From contig JAAPAO010000061.1 of assembly GCA_013115145.1 (NCBI GenBank), positions 1-64,000 of the forward strand: a DNA stretch of 64,000 bases. Direction: 5' to 3'. Of this stretch, positions 20,278 to 30,461 are shown in pieces. How positions within the stretch are numbered: position 1 is the stretch's first letter; each line of letters begins with the position of its first letter. This DNA is from Perkinsus chesapeaki (taxonomy: Eukaryota; Perkinsozoa; Perkinsida; Perkinsidae). A program made the position numbers and the translations under genes. The notes under the pieces were generated by a model. It searched no databases. It was not told the origin of the DNA and saw only the letters and a program-made list of their open reading frames with translations.

Positions 20278-23200
20278 ATGAAGGCAATACCGTATAAAGC
20301 ATGTACTGATGACTACTCGCGTCATATGATACTAACTTTCATATAGCAAACATTCGAGTGACTGTGAGCGTGGTCGTGGAGGAGGACGTTTTCGTAAGGG
20401 TGAATGAATATGCATGCTAGCAAGTACCTCGCGTGATGCTTGGAGGTGCTGTAGGGTAGCAGTACTACTTTTTAGTTTATTTGAATGCTTACTAGTTCAT
20501 GTCTCCACAGTCCTCGAGTTATCAGATACAGGTAGTAGTTCTGTTGATTTCGCAGGAGAATACGGTATGACATTAGGTTGCTGTAAGAATTAGACCGCCC
20601 AATTTACGAGAAGAGAAAGCAGGAGAACTGACAGTGGTGAAGGTGAAGAACTCCACCACTGTGAAGACGGTGGACGTTCATGGGAGAGCATCCACGTATC
20701 AAGTCGACTATGTCATCGATGACTCAGAGAAGTTATTGGCGAAAGGTCCTTGAGCTCTCTGGGCGAGCCGAGGCAAGACGACTACCTGTCATCAGGCTCA
20801 CGTGATGTCCGTCAGCAGTGCCTTTTCGATCACACTGCTGCCCCTTTGCTTGGTGCTGTTGTTGAAGGATATTCGGCCTGTCTGCTTGCGTAGGAGTCAG
20901 TGACTCATTATCGATTATAGACTATTTTTAAGGTACGGTCAGAGTGGTTCGGGGAAGACCTATACGTTATTGGGTGCGGGGGCAGCCGAGACAGGACCGG
21001 GCTTGGACGTTCCTGGGGTTATACCGCGAGCAGCGTCAGGTGAGGTGGGCAGGGTAGTTCGAGGCTTCGGGGCCTCTTTCGAGGGGAAGAGGGATGCATC
21101 TAGCTAAACCAGATATCTTAGTATAAAATATGCTTCCAATGGGGAGATGTGACAGAAAGTTTTATAGGGAACACTTCCTCGGAGAAAGGGAAAACGCTAT
21201 GCGCATCATTTCTGCGAAAATTTGATGATTTCCTATTTGTGTTCTCCTCCCCGTTCGTAATGAAAAATAAGCCTCAATATTTTTCCAACTTAGGGAGCAT
21301 TATTAAAGCTCTGAAGGGTTCCTCTGTCGTCACTGGTTCCCTTTCAGAGTTATTCCGCTTATTGCAGTGCAGCCGAGCTACGCGCTTTGAAGTGTGTTTC
21401 TCGTATTTGGAGATTTTCCACGACCATTTGGAGGACCTGCTGGCGCCCCGACAGGAAGGTGGTAGTGGGTACCACCGTAAGCGCCTTATGGACGTGCATA
21501 TGCATCCCACTATTGGCGTCTATGTCTCTGGGCTAACACTGAAGCCGATTGAATCTCCGACAGAGGTGAGTTACGACGGAAACACCGTTATTTTTTGTAC
21601 CCATATTTTTCCGCCTGGAATGAAACGGTTAATCGATTTAGATTTGCGTTCCCATAGCGTATCAAGCGCAATTATGTTACCAGGCTTCGGAAGGTTGCGA
21701 TCAACACTGAAGTCGTTGAAAACGAAAATTTTCCAGATCGCGGGGGAGGGATGTAGTTGTGGACTGCGATTCGCAGTCTGCGAATAGAAATGATGCACAA
21801 CATATCGACATCATCTCTGAAGCTGACCGTTGTAAGCTTTGAAATATCTTGAGCTGCCATCCCCTGGGAAAATGTAAATCTGTAATGTGGCTGCATGTGA
21901 ATGCCGGAATGAGAATGTATCTTGGGCCCATCGCTAGGGTGCGCACTGCGTAGTTTTTCTGATATATTACAGTCTTCGGTTCAAGCTCATCAGTTTCAAG
22001 CTGTGTAACTTCACCGAAGTGAATTGGTTAATAATCTTCATTATCTGGTGCTTGCTGATTAAATCTACCAAGCTGGCCGAGGCCCATTGATAGTGTTAGG
22101 TAACGGCGTTGCTACGATATGGCCTGCAGACGAGGGCTCTGTCGTGTACGTCCCTGAGCGATCGCTCATCCTTCACCCACACTATTGCGACACTCCACGT
22201 ACTTCAGTACCTAGAATCTGATGGGAAAACCGGCGACAAAGGTGTGTGTATTGAGGAGGCTTTGGGGAAGTGGTTTTATCTCAGAGGTGATGTTGAACTC
22301 CAAGCTGCAATTGGTGGATCTGGCTGGTAGCGAGCGAATGCCAGGGTGCACCGAGGCGAAGGGACGGCATACTAGAGAAGTAGGCTGCTGAGTGGTGATG
22401 CAAGGTTGATTGTGTGGAGTAGGGTGTGATGGTGAATAAAGGCCTTCATCAGCTTACATTGTGCATCACCCGACTAGCAGCTAAGGCTGGTCATGTCGCT
22501 CGTGGTCATGGGATAGAGGCAGATAAGATACACGTGCCATATAGGGACTCCAAGCTCACACTGCTGCTCAGAGAGGCTCTTGGAGGAAACACACGTAGGG
22601 ACATAACAAGAAGACTTATACGTATTCCTTTGTAAGCCCATACTCTGGCAGAATTCGTTCGGAAATATCTTTGCTTGATGTGAGCTATTCACATAACAAT
22701 TAGCATTTACGCGCCACTTTGATTCTAAATTTTACGATGCCACTAAGGGCTCTTGTGCAGTCGGGGATGTCTATGTTTTGCACAATGAAATCTCCTCTGA
22801 CACGAGAGTGTTGAAATAATCAACCTATGCCAGCGGGCATAGGCATCCTGGACCTATCATTTCTGCTCCGCATGAAACATGGTTGTTGGCAACAGCTTCG
22901 TGCTCGTCATATCGATCGGCGTCGCTAAGATATTGCACGCATGCGACCGACAGGTTGTGTCGAAACATTGCGCGTGCGTGACGGGGCATCGGGTGTTTCA
23001 CTCTCTTGATCTTTCGTCGATTTCACCACCGCAACGCTCCGCTATGCTTTCAACTCTTACAGTGCTAGCTATCGGCATCTCAGGTACAGTGATGATTGCT
23101 TGCATTGCCCCTACAATGGGCTGCCTTCCCGATACCATATCAACTCTGAAGCTCGTCGAGCGGGCGAGGTCTGTGGGCAATCGTCCGAGCATTTCTAGGA

Positions 23201-26200
23201 GGCTGTGTGGCTCTCCTAGCCACCTGGACGAGGTAGCTTAGTGGCCCTCATCCTGGCTACCGAGAACTTCATCTGGAATCTATTTCAATGTCTCTCGAGA
23301 ATTCTATCCTTTTGGCTGCTTCTCGACTGTGCTCTGGGAAGCGTCCATTTTTAGGCAAATTGTATTTTTTGCTTGACAAAACTCATACACTCAGAAACGA
23401 AAGATATGTGGTTTGCTTAAGTGAAATAGCAGGCTTCTTGGTGGCCTCCCGTGCGCTTTGGCTTGCTCTTTCTGGGAGGTCATTCGACTTGACCTTCATG
23501 TATTTGAGAAGGGATGGTGCGTAGGTACGAGAGCTTTCCAGGAAGATGTCTGAGACAAAGCGGGAAATGCAGAGAGCTTCATCTCGAGGAGGTGGGTACC
23601 ATTTTGTAGTCGCCTGTTGAAGAAAGCGAAGTTAGTGACCGATTGGCGAATCTTGTAGCCTTAAGTACTGAACGAGTTGTATAGGAGAGCGGAGCTTGAG
23701 ACTTGATGAAGTCTGCCGAAGTTTCCCAAACAAACTGGACTAACATATCCCCTCCTGAATCCTTTTTAGAATGCGTTAACATTTGTTTACCAAGTCGCTA
23801 AAGGTTGAACATCTCAAACTGGAGTTGGACATATCAGACACGAGGAATTCAGTGGTATAACATCCATAACAAAACCCAGAACTGTTAAATCTGGATGCCG
23901 AGCGGGAAAGCAGTCATTATTTAGCATTGGTTTTGCACTGTACGTGACATAAACAATGTGCTCAGATTCGGCGCAGCAGGACTCGTGTGATGCGGAACTC
24001 GAGAACACAGAATCGATGTAGGGTGAAGGATTGGCCATCAGGGACGTTGCTGTTTGCAGGCTGCGCTTAATTGGAGCTTCCTTACATGGCAGGTTGCAGG
24101 ACGAACTCCGGAACTCTGCGAGGTGGTAGGAAATAAGGCTGAGGGAAGGAGGTTGTGCTCATTAGTAGCTCAGGGCACAGTAGCTTTCGCACCTTAGTGA
24201 CTCATCTCCGTGAAGGGCGGATGACAAAATTTTATGAACTCTCGTGGCAGATCTCTGAGCTCTGTTTAAACCTCTGTTGTGAAGTATCTTACCAGTTCTG
24301 AGAAAGACAAACAGATGTATTAACGCTGCAGCTCAATAGTGGCATAGGTAGCAGGCCTCGTTGCCTCTACTTGCGCCGAATTTGCTATTGGTTAGACCTG
24401 CCGGTGTAGCAAGGAACATCCGCTTCAGGTCCTCTCCAATTCATTCTAGGAGATCCCCGAACGTTGGCAATGCCTCTAATTTCCCAAGACTCGTGTAAGT
24501 ATTCTCAGCAGCCTGAGTAGTATTGTCGTTTTCAGGAACCTATCGCAGGACCCTGCCGTATCCGGCTCTTTGTCGTAGGTCCTTCAAGCCTGTTGGGCGC
24601 AAAGCCGATGCTTTCAGGTACGAATTGGACCCTTCAACGGCCTCGACCATCGGTTGTGGTTCTATGGACTCTGTGAAGCTCCGAGATGACGCGCTAAGTG
24701 TGAATGGCAATATGTGCGAGCTTGTTGCCGGTGATGAGGCCGGTACAATGAACCTCAAGATCAATAATTGTAGGGCTACTAGCTCTCCAGGGAATTGGTT
24801 ATTATTGCTCAGCGTCGGAGAACCGAGTACTAGTTAATGGCCGACAAGTCGTGGACGATACGGTCGTGCGTGATGGAGACCGGCTGGGCTTCGGTCACTC
24901 GGTTTGCTTCCGACTTGTCATGTCTGAGAAGGTCTCTACCAAGGCAACTGATGCATTGCAGCGGAGAAATGAAACCCATGTACGTTCGCAGTGGACGGTG
25001 GCTTTGAAGTTGCCTTTTAGCACGATCTCGCCGAGGAGCGACGAAACGAAGGTTGCCGCGAATCTCCAGAATACCAGGAAGCTGTCCAATTTGCCGACGA
25101 ACTCAGCGAGAGGATAGGCCGCACGCGGGCACAGGAATTCCTCAGCAACTTCTCGCGCGCCCTGCCTCTTGTTGCGGAGGCGAATGCTTTAACGTAGCTG
25201 ACGATAACGAAGGGATTTCGGTTATTCTTGTCGCAGTTGTGCACTACGGCCTCATGACCGGATACGATTCTCTTTGGAAGTCGTGGTGGACGTTCTGACC
25301 TTCGGAAGTGTTGTTCCTGAATTGGTGGTAAGCACTGAAATTAACCAATGGGAGAATTGAAATATACAGTGGCTTGTTACTAGCCTAGCTCTCTTTTAGG
25401 TTCGAGTTTGGGCTCCGATTGATAACGCTGACCGTTGGGCAAACGATCCGAATCAAACTCGCACTGCAGGTAAGAAACTGTGTACGGGTACAGACGAGGC
25501 GATCAGCCATTGAAAAATAGCGAGTGCAATGTAGAAGCTCGTGAAACAGAGTATAGTCTGCCTTATGCAACTCCCCAGGCTAAGACGTGTCATTGTGGGG
25601 TAGGTACCGAGAAGTGGGACATCGCGAGGCAGTCCATGAAAGATGCCCGAGTTCGGTCAGCATTCGGTCTTGATGCGAACATGGGTGGGAGTCAATTGGA
25701 ACATGCAATAGAGATATGCGAGGTGGTTTGGGTGTTGTTGTACTTTAGCGGCATGAGATGGTAAATGAAATTTCCAGCGTCAGTTTGGCCGAGTGGTCTA
25801 AGGCGCCAGACTCAAGTTCTGGTGGAGAGATCCGCGTGGGTTCGAACCCCACAGCTGACATTTTCTTCATTTTTCTCAGCTACCAGTTTTTATGCAAAAG
25901 CTTCGCCTTTTACGAGAACTTTACGACCGGACAACCCGAAGAAGCTCGTTCGCCGCACCCGATTTGACCACGATTGAGAACAACGTGTGGTCAGCTATTA
26001 CATGCTATGATGTGAGCAGCAGCTCCCTCGGAGGCCCAGTTAGCTCTTGGTCGCAGGTCCGCGCCGCCATTGCTGATTTGAACTGCGAGCTTGCTGACAC
26101 CACGGCGGGGAGCCAGCGTCGAGCGGACGAAACGGAGCGTTTGCGGAAGGAGATTGCGGATATGCGCGCTGAGGTTGCGAGAGCACGACAATTGTGCGAG

Positions 26201-26711
26201 AAGATTGTAAGGCGGTCGGTCCGCTAAAGAACAAAGGAAGGTGGCTCCTATTATGCAGGCATCACATGAAGCTACTATCGTTGAGCTGACCGCGAAGGCA
26301 TCGAAACTCGAACGCACAGAGCACGAACTTCAGATGGCTGAGCTAGAGCTGCAAGCCACGAAGTACTATTGGTCCGTCGGCCGCTGATGTTCCGCACTGT
26401 TTACCGTTGGTAGAAACGAACTGGATCAAGCTAAGATTCGGCTTGCTGGGACAGTCGGAGAGAACAGTGGTGTCGAGCCATCATCTCAAGAGGTCATCAG
26501 CAACCTTGAGCTTCGGCTGGACCTTAGCGGTATCCCTTGATGTCCTTTCTTTGTCCTGGATGTTCCCTTGTCAGCCTCGGAGAGGAACACAGCCATTAGG
26601 TTTGCCAAGGAGCTGCAGAGGGAACTATCGGAGGTGGCGGTCGCCTTGGGAGATGACCAGAAGCGAATTGACCGGATTAGAGGTCGGCTTCTCGATCATT
26701 CCAGCAGTTGA
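20278..26711 (+). CDS. Kinesin-3 family motor with FHA domain, many exons
   Basis: Motor pieces in order: REEKAGELTVVKV near 20610, FDHTAAPLLGAVV near 20827, the P-loop exon YGQSGSGKTYTLLG near 20933, VCFSYLEIFHDHLEDLLAP near 21400, a switch I-like segment DRSSFTHTIATLHV near 22160, switch II QLVDLAGSER near 22310, HVPYRDSKLTLLLREALGG near 22530, and the end of the motor GTVMIACIAPTMG near 23090. An FHA domain follows (IGCGSMDSVKLRDDALSVNG near 24645; VLVNGRQVV and DGDRLGFG near 24830-24895). Then come the kinesin-3 neck region (LPLVAEANALT; FMQKLRLLRELYD from 25880) and a coiled coil to a stop at 26711. Motor plus FHA plus coil identifies a KIF1/KIF13-like cargo motor. Switch I departs from the usual N-x-x-SSRSH. 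The start is tentative, and exons between about 21800-22100 and 23240-24500 were not resolved. Confidence 0.82.
25779..25860 (+). tRNA. tRNA-Leu (anticodon CAA), inside a kinesin intron
   Basis: An 82-base cloverleaf with long variable arm: acceptor GTCAGTT pairs with AGCTGAC, D arm TGGCCGAGTGGTCTAAGGC, anticodon stem CCAGA/TCTGG with loop CTCAAGT (anticodon CAA), variable arm, T arm GGGTTCGAACCCC, discriminator A. It has no intron. It lies in the kinesin intron 25470-25879 on the same strand, ending 19 bases before the splice acceptor. The TTTT directly after it would serve as Pol III terminator and is also part of the intron's pyrimidine tract. Confidence 0.97.
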
Positions 26712-26814
26712 ACGAGCGCTTCAGCGTGTTCCATGCCTTAACTCTGCTGTGCTGAGGTGTTACCAGTTGCGTTAGAGTATTTAACCGGTGTCATTTCACG
26801 TGATAGTCCCGCTC

Positions 26815-27376
26815 ATGGAAGCTAGCCCGCGAGATAGACAAGAGCCTAGCCTTCAAGGAGGCGATAGAGTTGATGCGGTTCTGCCTTCTTGGTTCCGCTC
26901 TGTAAGAGCAACAGCTCAAGCGTATGAGATCACTGAGGACGAAGTGGACCAAGTAAGGCTTACATGGTATACGTTATATCTTAATCTTCTATTTCGTCAT
27001 TGTTCCCCGAATCGGCAATGCCGACGGTTGTCCGATGATGCTAGCTCTGACCGCATACAGTAATTCTTGCCAGGTTTTCACGATGCTGGACGCCGACGAT
27101 AATGGCTCGATATCCTCGTCCGAAGTAGTCCACTGCCTCGGCCACCACGTCTACACCAGCTTGAGAACTGAAAGCATGTTTCGATCATAGGTGGCAGAGT
27201 TGATGCGGATGCTCGGTCTCAGTGAGGAGGACGCGACGGTCGAAAGGTTCATGGCTGACGTTGCTGATTTGGGCGGCATGACTCGGCGAGATTTCCATGC
27301 CTTGATGACTAGGAAAGTCTCACCAACACGCATAGGAGCCAGTTCGAGAAAGGATCTAGTAGGTTTGGAGAAGTGA
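26815..27376 (+). CDS. Small EF-hand protein, three exons
   Basis: Exons 26815-26952, 27074-27148 and 27191-27376 join in phase and give 132 residues. Residues 1-46 start MEASPRDRQEPSLQGGD and end in a helix. A canonical calcium loop DADDNGSISSSE lies in exon 2, preceded by VFTML and followed by VVHCLGHH. A second, degenerate hand in exon 3 (FMADVADLGGMTRRDFHALM) lacks the acidic ligands, so only one site should bind calcium. It starts about 100 bases after the kinesin stop on the same strand; it could alternatively be read as 3' exons of that gene, but the separate ATG and stop favour its own gene. It is the third EF-hand gene in the window. Confidence 0.65.
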
Positions 27377-28268
27377 ACCCTTATCAGTTGAACTCCTTAA
27401 GTGGATCACTCCAATTACTCAGAGCGATGGGATCGATCTGCAGTTGATTGCAACTTCAATAGTAGGTCAGAGCTGGTCGAAAATGTTGACTTCACTTATG
27501 AACGGCCTCAGTCCCCAAGGTCTTTACTTGTTTAGAGGGAGCTTAGACCTAATGGCAATCTGCAGCACTCTCCTCAATATATAAGGATTTTTCTTGCCTC
27601 ATTAACCTCGTGCTGCTCCCTATGCATCTAGTGGGGCTCATCTACGGACTTTCGTACTTGTTGTTCTTGATGCGTGTGAACTGTGTTGGGAATATAGAGG
27701 GACGGTCAAAAAATAAATAGTGACTTCATACTAGTGGGAAATACGAGGCAAAAGTCTATCGGTACCACATGGTCTTGTTCAAGGCTTGACACATAGCATG
27801 GCGTGTCTTAAGTTAGGATGCTTCCGAATTCTCAGTGGGTCCGCTCAATCAGAAGATCTACACCGTATAGAGAGTAGGTTGGCATGGTGAGTGTAAGGCT
27901 GAACTCCTTCTATTAGGAAGTCGGATCGAGGAATGTCTTCGAGAACACTGTCTCTCTGAAGGACCAGGCGAAACGGCTGACATTGCAGCTGTAAGCTGAG
28001 ACGCCAGACTGCGGGGATCTGGTGCGGTTGTTGGTAGGTTCTAGATGGCATGCCTTTCGTGACGCAGGCAGACGGAAAAGAGACTCTTGATTTCAACGCG
28101 TAGCAGTTGCTGCTATACGCCACCGCAGAAGAGCATCTCTCAGCTACGTCATGAGCATGGCTGACGAGTGAGCTCCCAGGAGACTCTATGCCTCTACTGA
28201 GTAGAATGCTAGGCGGCGCGCCTCATAGTAGGAGCCACGTAGAAGCCTCGGTGTAAAATCGCTCAAGC
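27377..28268. other. Intergenic stretch without a supported gene
   Basis: No frame here continues across plausible splice sites or shows a motif. The stretch ends with CGCTCAAG one base before the next start codon, a possible trans-splice acceptor. I see no RNA gene. Confidence 0.4.
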
Positions 28269-30335
28269 ATGAAACCTCTCTTGTATCTCATCGCTATAAG
28301 CATTGTGTTCACTCTCTCACCAGGGGTTCCCAATTCGTTGGAAAATAGTAATTTTGATATGGCTATGCAGCAGCACTTCCCAAGGTTGAAGATGAGCACC
28401 GGTCAGGCCATGGGCTCTCTAACCTATCGAGTGGCCAACGCTCCGACAGTAGATAACCTGCTCTTTCATCTCAGCAACGAACCAATGGACCGTGTCCTGA
28501 TGCCTAAGGTGCTCAACGCTGCACTCAGTAGAGTGGCGAAGCTCGCAACAGTTCCTCATCGCGGCGAGAACGGCAGTATCGTATTCGACAAAGTTATCAG
28601 TATTATATTGAAAGGCGTCAAGTGTCGACAGTGGGACAATAGAAATCTTGCTGGGGCCTTCTGGGCTGTGGCCAAGTTCCACACCGAGACCACTGAGACG
28701 CCGCTGCCGTCTGAACGGGTGGTCGAGCTCTTCGAGGCACTGGCGCCCTACGTAAAGCAAGACGCCTGCACCGCTGTTGATGTCTCCAATATCCTTTGGG
28801 CCCTAGGGACTTTCCAACTAGCGATGAGCCAAGATTTTCGATATTCCTCCTTGGTCGAGGATTTGGCTGCCTCCTTGTGTGTTGCGTGGTGTAAGGTGCT
28901 TGCGTCTTCGGAGCCTGGCAGTCGAGCCGTGAGCACTACAGCCTGGGGAGCTGTTACTGTCCTTGCGGACCATCGCCTGTCGGACGCCCTTAATTTGCTG
29001 AAGAGCACGCTGAGTCATGCTATACCAAGACTGGATACTTTTAAACCTCCGGAGATTGCCATGCTTCTCCACATGGTTGTGCGATGCCGGGACGCGCAGA
29101 ATCTACCTGAGGTGCGACCATTTATCGACGAGTGCTGCCGCGCTGTCAACCCGAGCCAGTGGGAGCCTCGAGAAATATCTATCGCTTGTCGCAGCGCGTC
29201 CAAGTTCGCATTTCCGCCCTCCAAGCTGCTGTGGAAATTCTCGGAATACCTGATCTCGAGTGACGTGCTGACGAAGATGGTTCCGGCGCAGTTCAGCATC
29301 ACCGTCAACGGTATCCTTGTGGGCTTGGCGTCGGCCTCCTACATGGGGGACCTCAGCAAGTTCATCGAGAAGGCTCGATCTTACCTGAAGGAAGCCAATG
29401 GCCTTCCGCTTAAATTCGGCGGCTTGACCGAGGCTCAGGAACTTATGGCTGTCCACGCTATCCTATACGGCGGTGAATGCCGGCTGACAGAGTCCGAGGC
29501 GAAATTCGTTCGAGGCTGCGCCCGCCAAGCAATCAGCGGGTCAGTGGCATTCGAACCAAACGCGCTGAATCGCTTGCTGTATGTTATGGCCAGTATCGCT
29601 CATATTGAAGGGGAAGTGGATCTGGCGATAGAGCTGTTCAAGCATGCATACGACAGAAGTGGCGAGTTCGACGAAGTTTCTGTTGCGGGATTCTGCAGCT
29701 CGCTCGCGATGCTAGCCGATCCCAGCAAGTTCACGTCCACCCAACTGCCATTGGTTGAAGAACTTGTTTCGAAGGCCCTCGGCATCGCCGAGAGTTGGCG
29801 GAAACCCGACCATGAGAGAGCCGGCACTGCCAAACTTATGAACTGGTTTTTACTTGGTGCCAAATACGAATGGAATATCCCACTGTCCAGCTCGCTAGAA
29901 GGGCTGCTTGCGGAGACTGCTCAGCACTGCCATGGGAGGCATTTAGGCATTCAGTCCTCTGCGATCCAGAAAAGCGGACATAAAGGAATTCAAGACGCCG
30001 TGCGCGGCTGTGGTGCCAAGTTGAAGATCGTTGACGAGTGGCAGTGCCCGAAAACTGGCTGGTACATTGACGCGGCTATCATCGGAGCTGAGGGTGAGGC
30101 AGTGATGCTGATCGAATGTCAAGGCAGAGTCCACTCACAAAGTCCATATTTGCACGCTGACAAATTGAGGCTTAGGATCCTCCAGTCCATATATGGCGAA
30201 AAGAGAGTCGTGGAAGCGGGCGCTAGTGGACTCAGACTCGGTGACTTCGCCCAGCGTTCGCGAGATCAAGTCCGCGCGGCCCTTGCTAGCTTAGGTGTGA
30301 TTGGAGATGATAGTGAGGTTGTTTCTGACATGTAG
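28269..30335 (+). CDS. RAP-like domain organelle RNA-binding protein candidate, copy 1
   Basis: A 688-residue intronless frame. The first about 20 residues, MKPLLYLIAISIVFTLSPG, form a typical signal peptide. The middle 500 residues are helical-repeat-like with recurrent patterns such as NLAGAFWAVAKF, VSNILWALGTF and EIAMLLHMVVRC, as in FASTK/octotricopeptide-type RNA-binding proteins. The C-terminus (about 585-670) has WYIDAAIIGAEGEAVMLIEC followed by QGRVHS and a helix RLRILQSIYG: the RAP layout, where I-E-x-D/Q-G-x-x-H resembles a PD-(D/E)XK-like core. RAP proteins usually act on mitochondrial or plastid RNA. A signal peptide instead suggests the secretory route or a relict plastid reached through it; this is inference. 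A paralog follows directly at 30462. Confidence 0.7.
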   Translation: MKPLLYLIAISIVFTLSPGVPNSLENSNFDMAMQQHFPRLKMSTGQAMGSLTYRVANAPTVDNLLFHLSNEPMDRVLMPKVLNAALSRVAKLATVPHRGENGSIVFDKVISIILKGVKCRQWDNRNLAGAFWAVAKFHTETTETPLPSERVVELFEALAPYVKQDACTAVDVSNILWALGTFQLAMSQDFRYSSLVEDLAASLCVAWCKVLASSEPGSRAVSTTAWGAVTVLADHRLSDALNLLKSTLSHAIPRLDTFKPPEIAMLLHMVVRCRDAQNLPEVRPFIDECCRAVNPSQWEPREISIACRSASKFAFPPSKLLWKFSEYLISSDVLTKMVPAQFSITVNGILVGLASASYMGDLSKFIEKARSYLKEANGLPLKFGGLTEAQELMAVHAILYGGECRLTESEAKFVRGCARQAISGSVAFEPNALNRLLYVMASIAHIEGEVDLAIELFKHAYDRSGEFDEVSVAGFCSSLAMLADPSKFTSTQLPLVEELVSKALGIAESWRKPDHERAGTAKLMNWFLLGAKYEWNIPLSSSLEGLLAETAQHCHGRHLGIQSSAIQKSGHKGIQDAVRGCGAKLKIVDEWQCPKTGWYIDAAIIGAEGEAVMLIECQGRVHSQSPYLHADKLRLRILQSIYGEKRVVEAGASGLRLGDFAQRSRDQVRAALASLGVIGDDSEVVSDM

Positions 30336-30461
30336 CTTTCAATGGTTTCTGATTGTTCCGCGTTTTTGCGTTCAGTACTCGTCACAAGGGGCCCACGGTC
30401 GCGTCTTATTTCCGGCGTTACATGCCACGTTCAGTAACAGCATTGGTGAAGCAAGGTTTCT

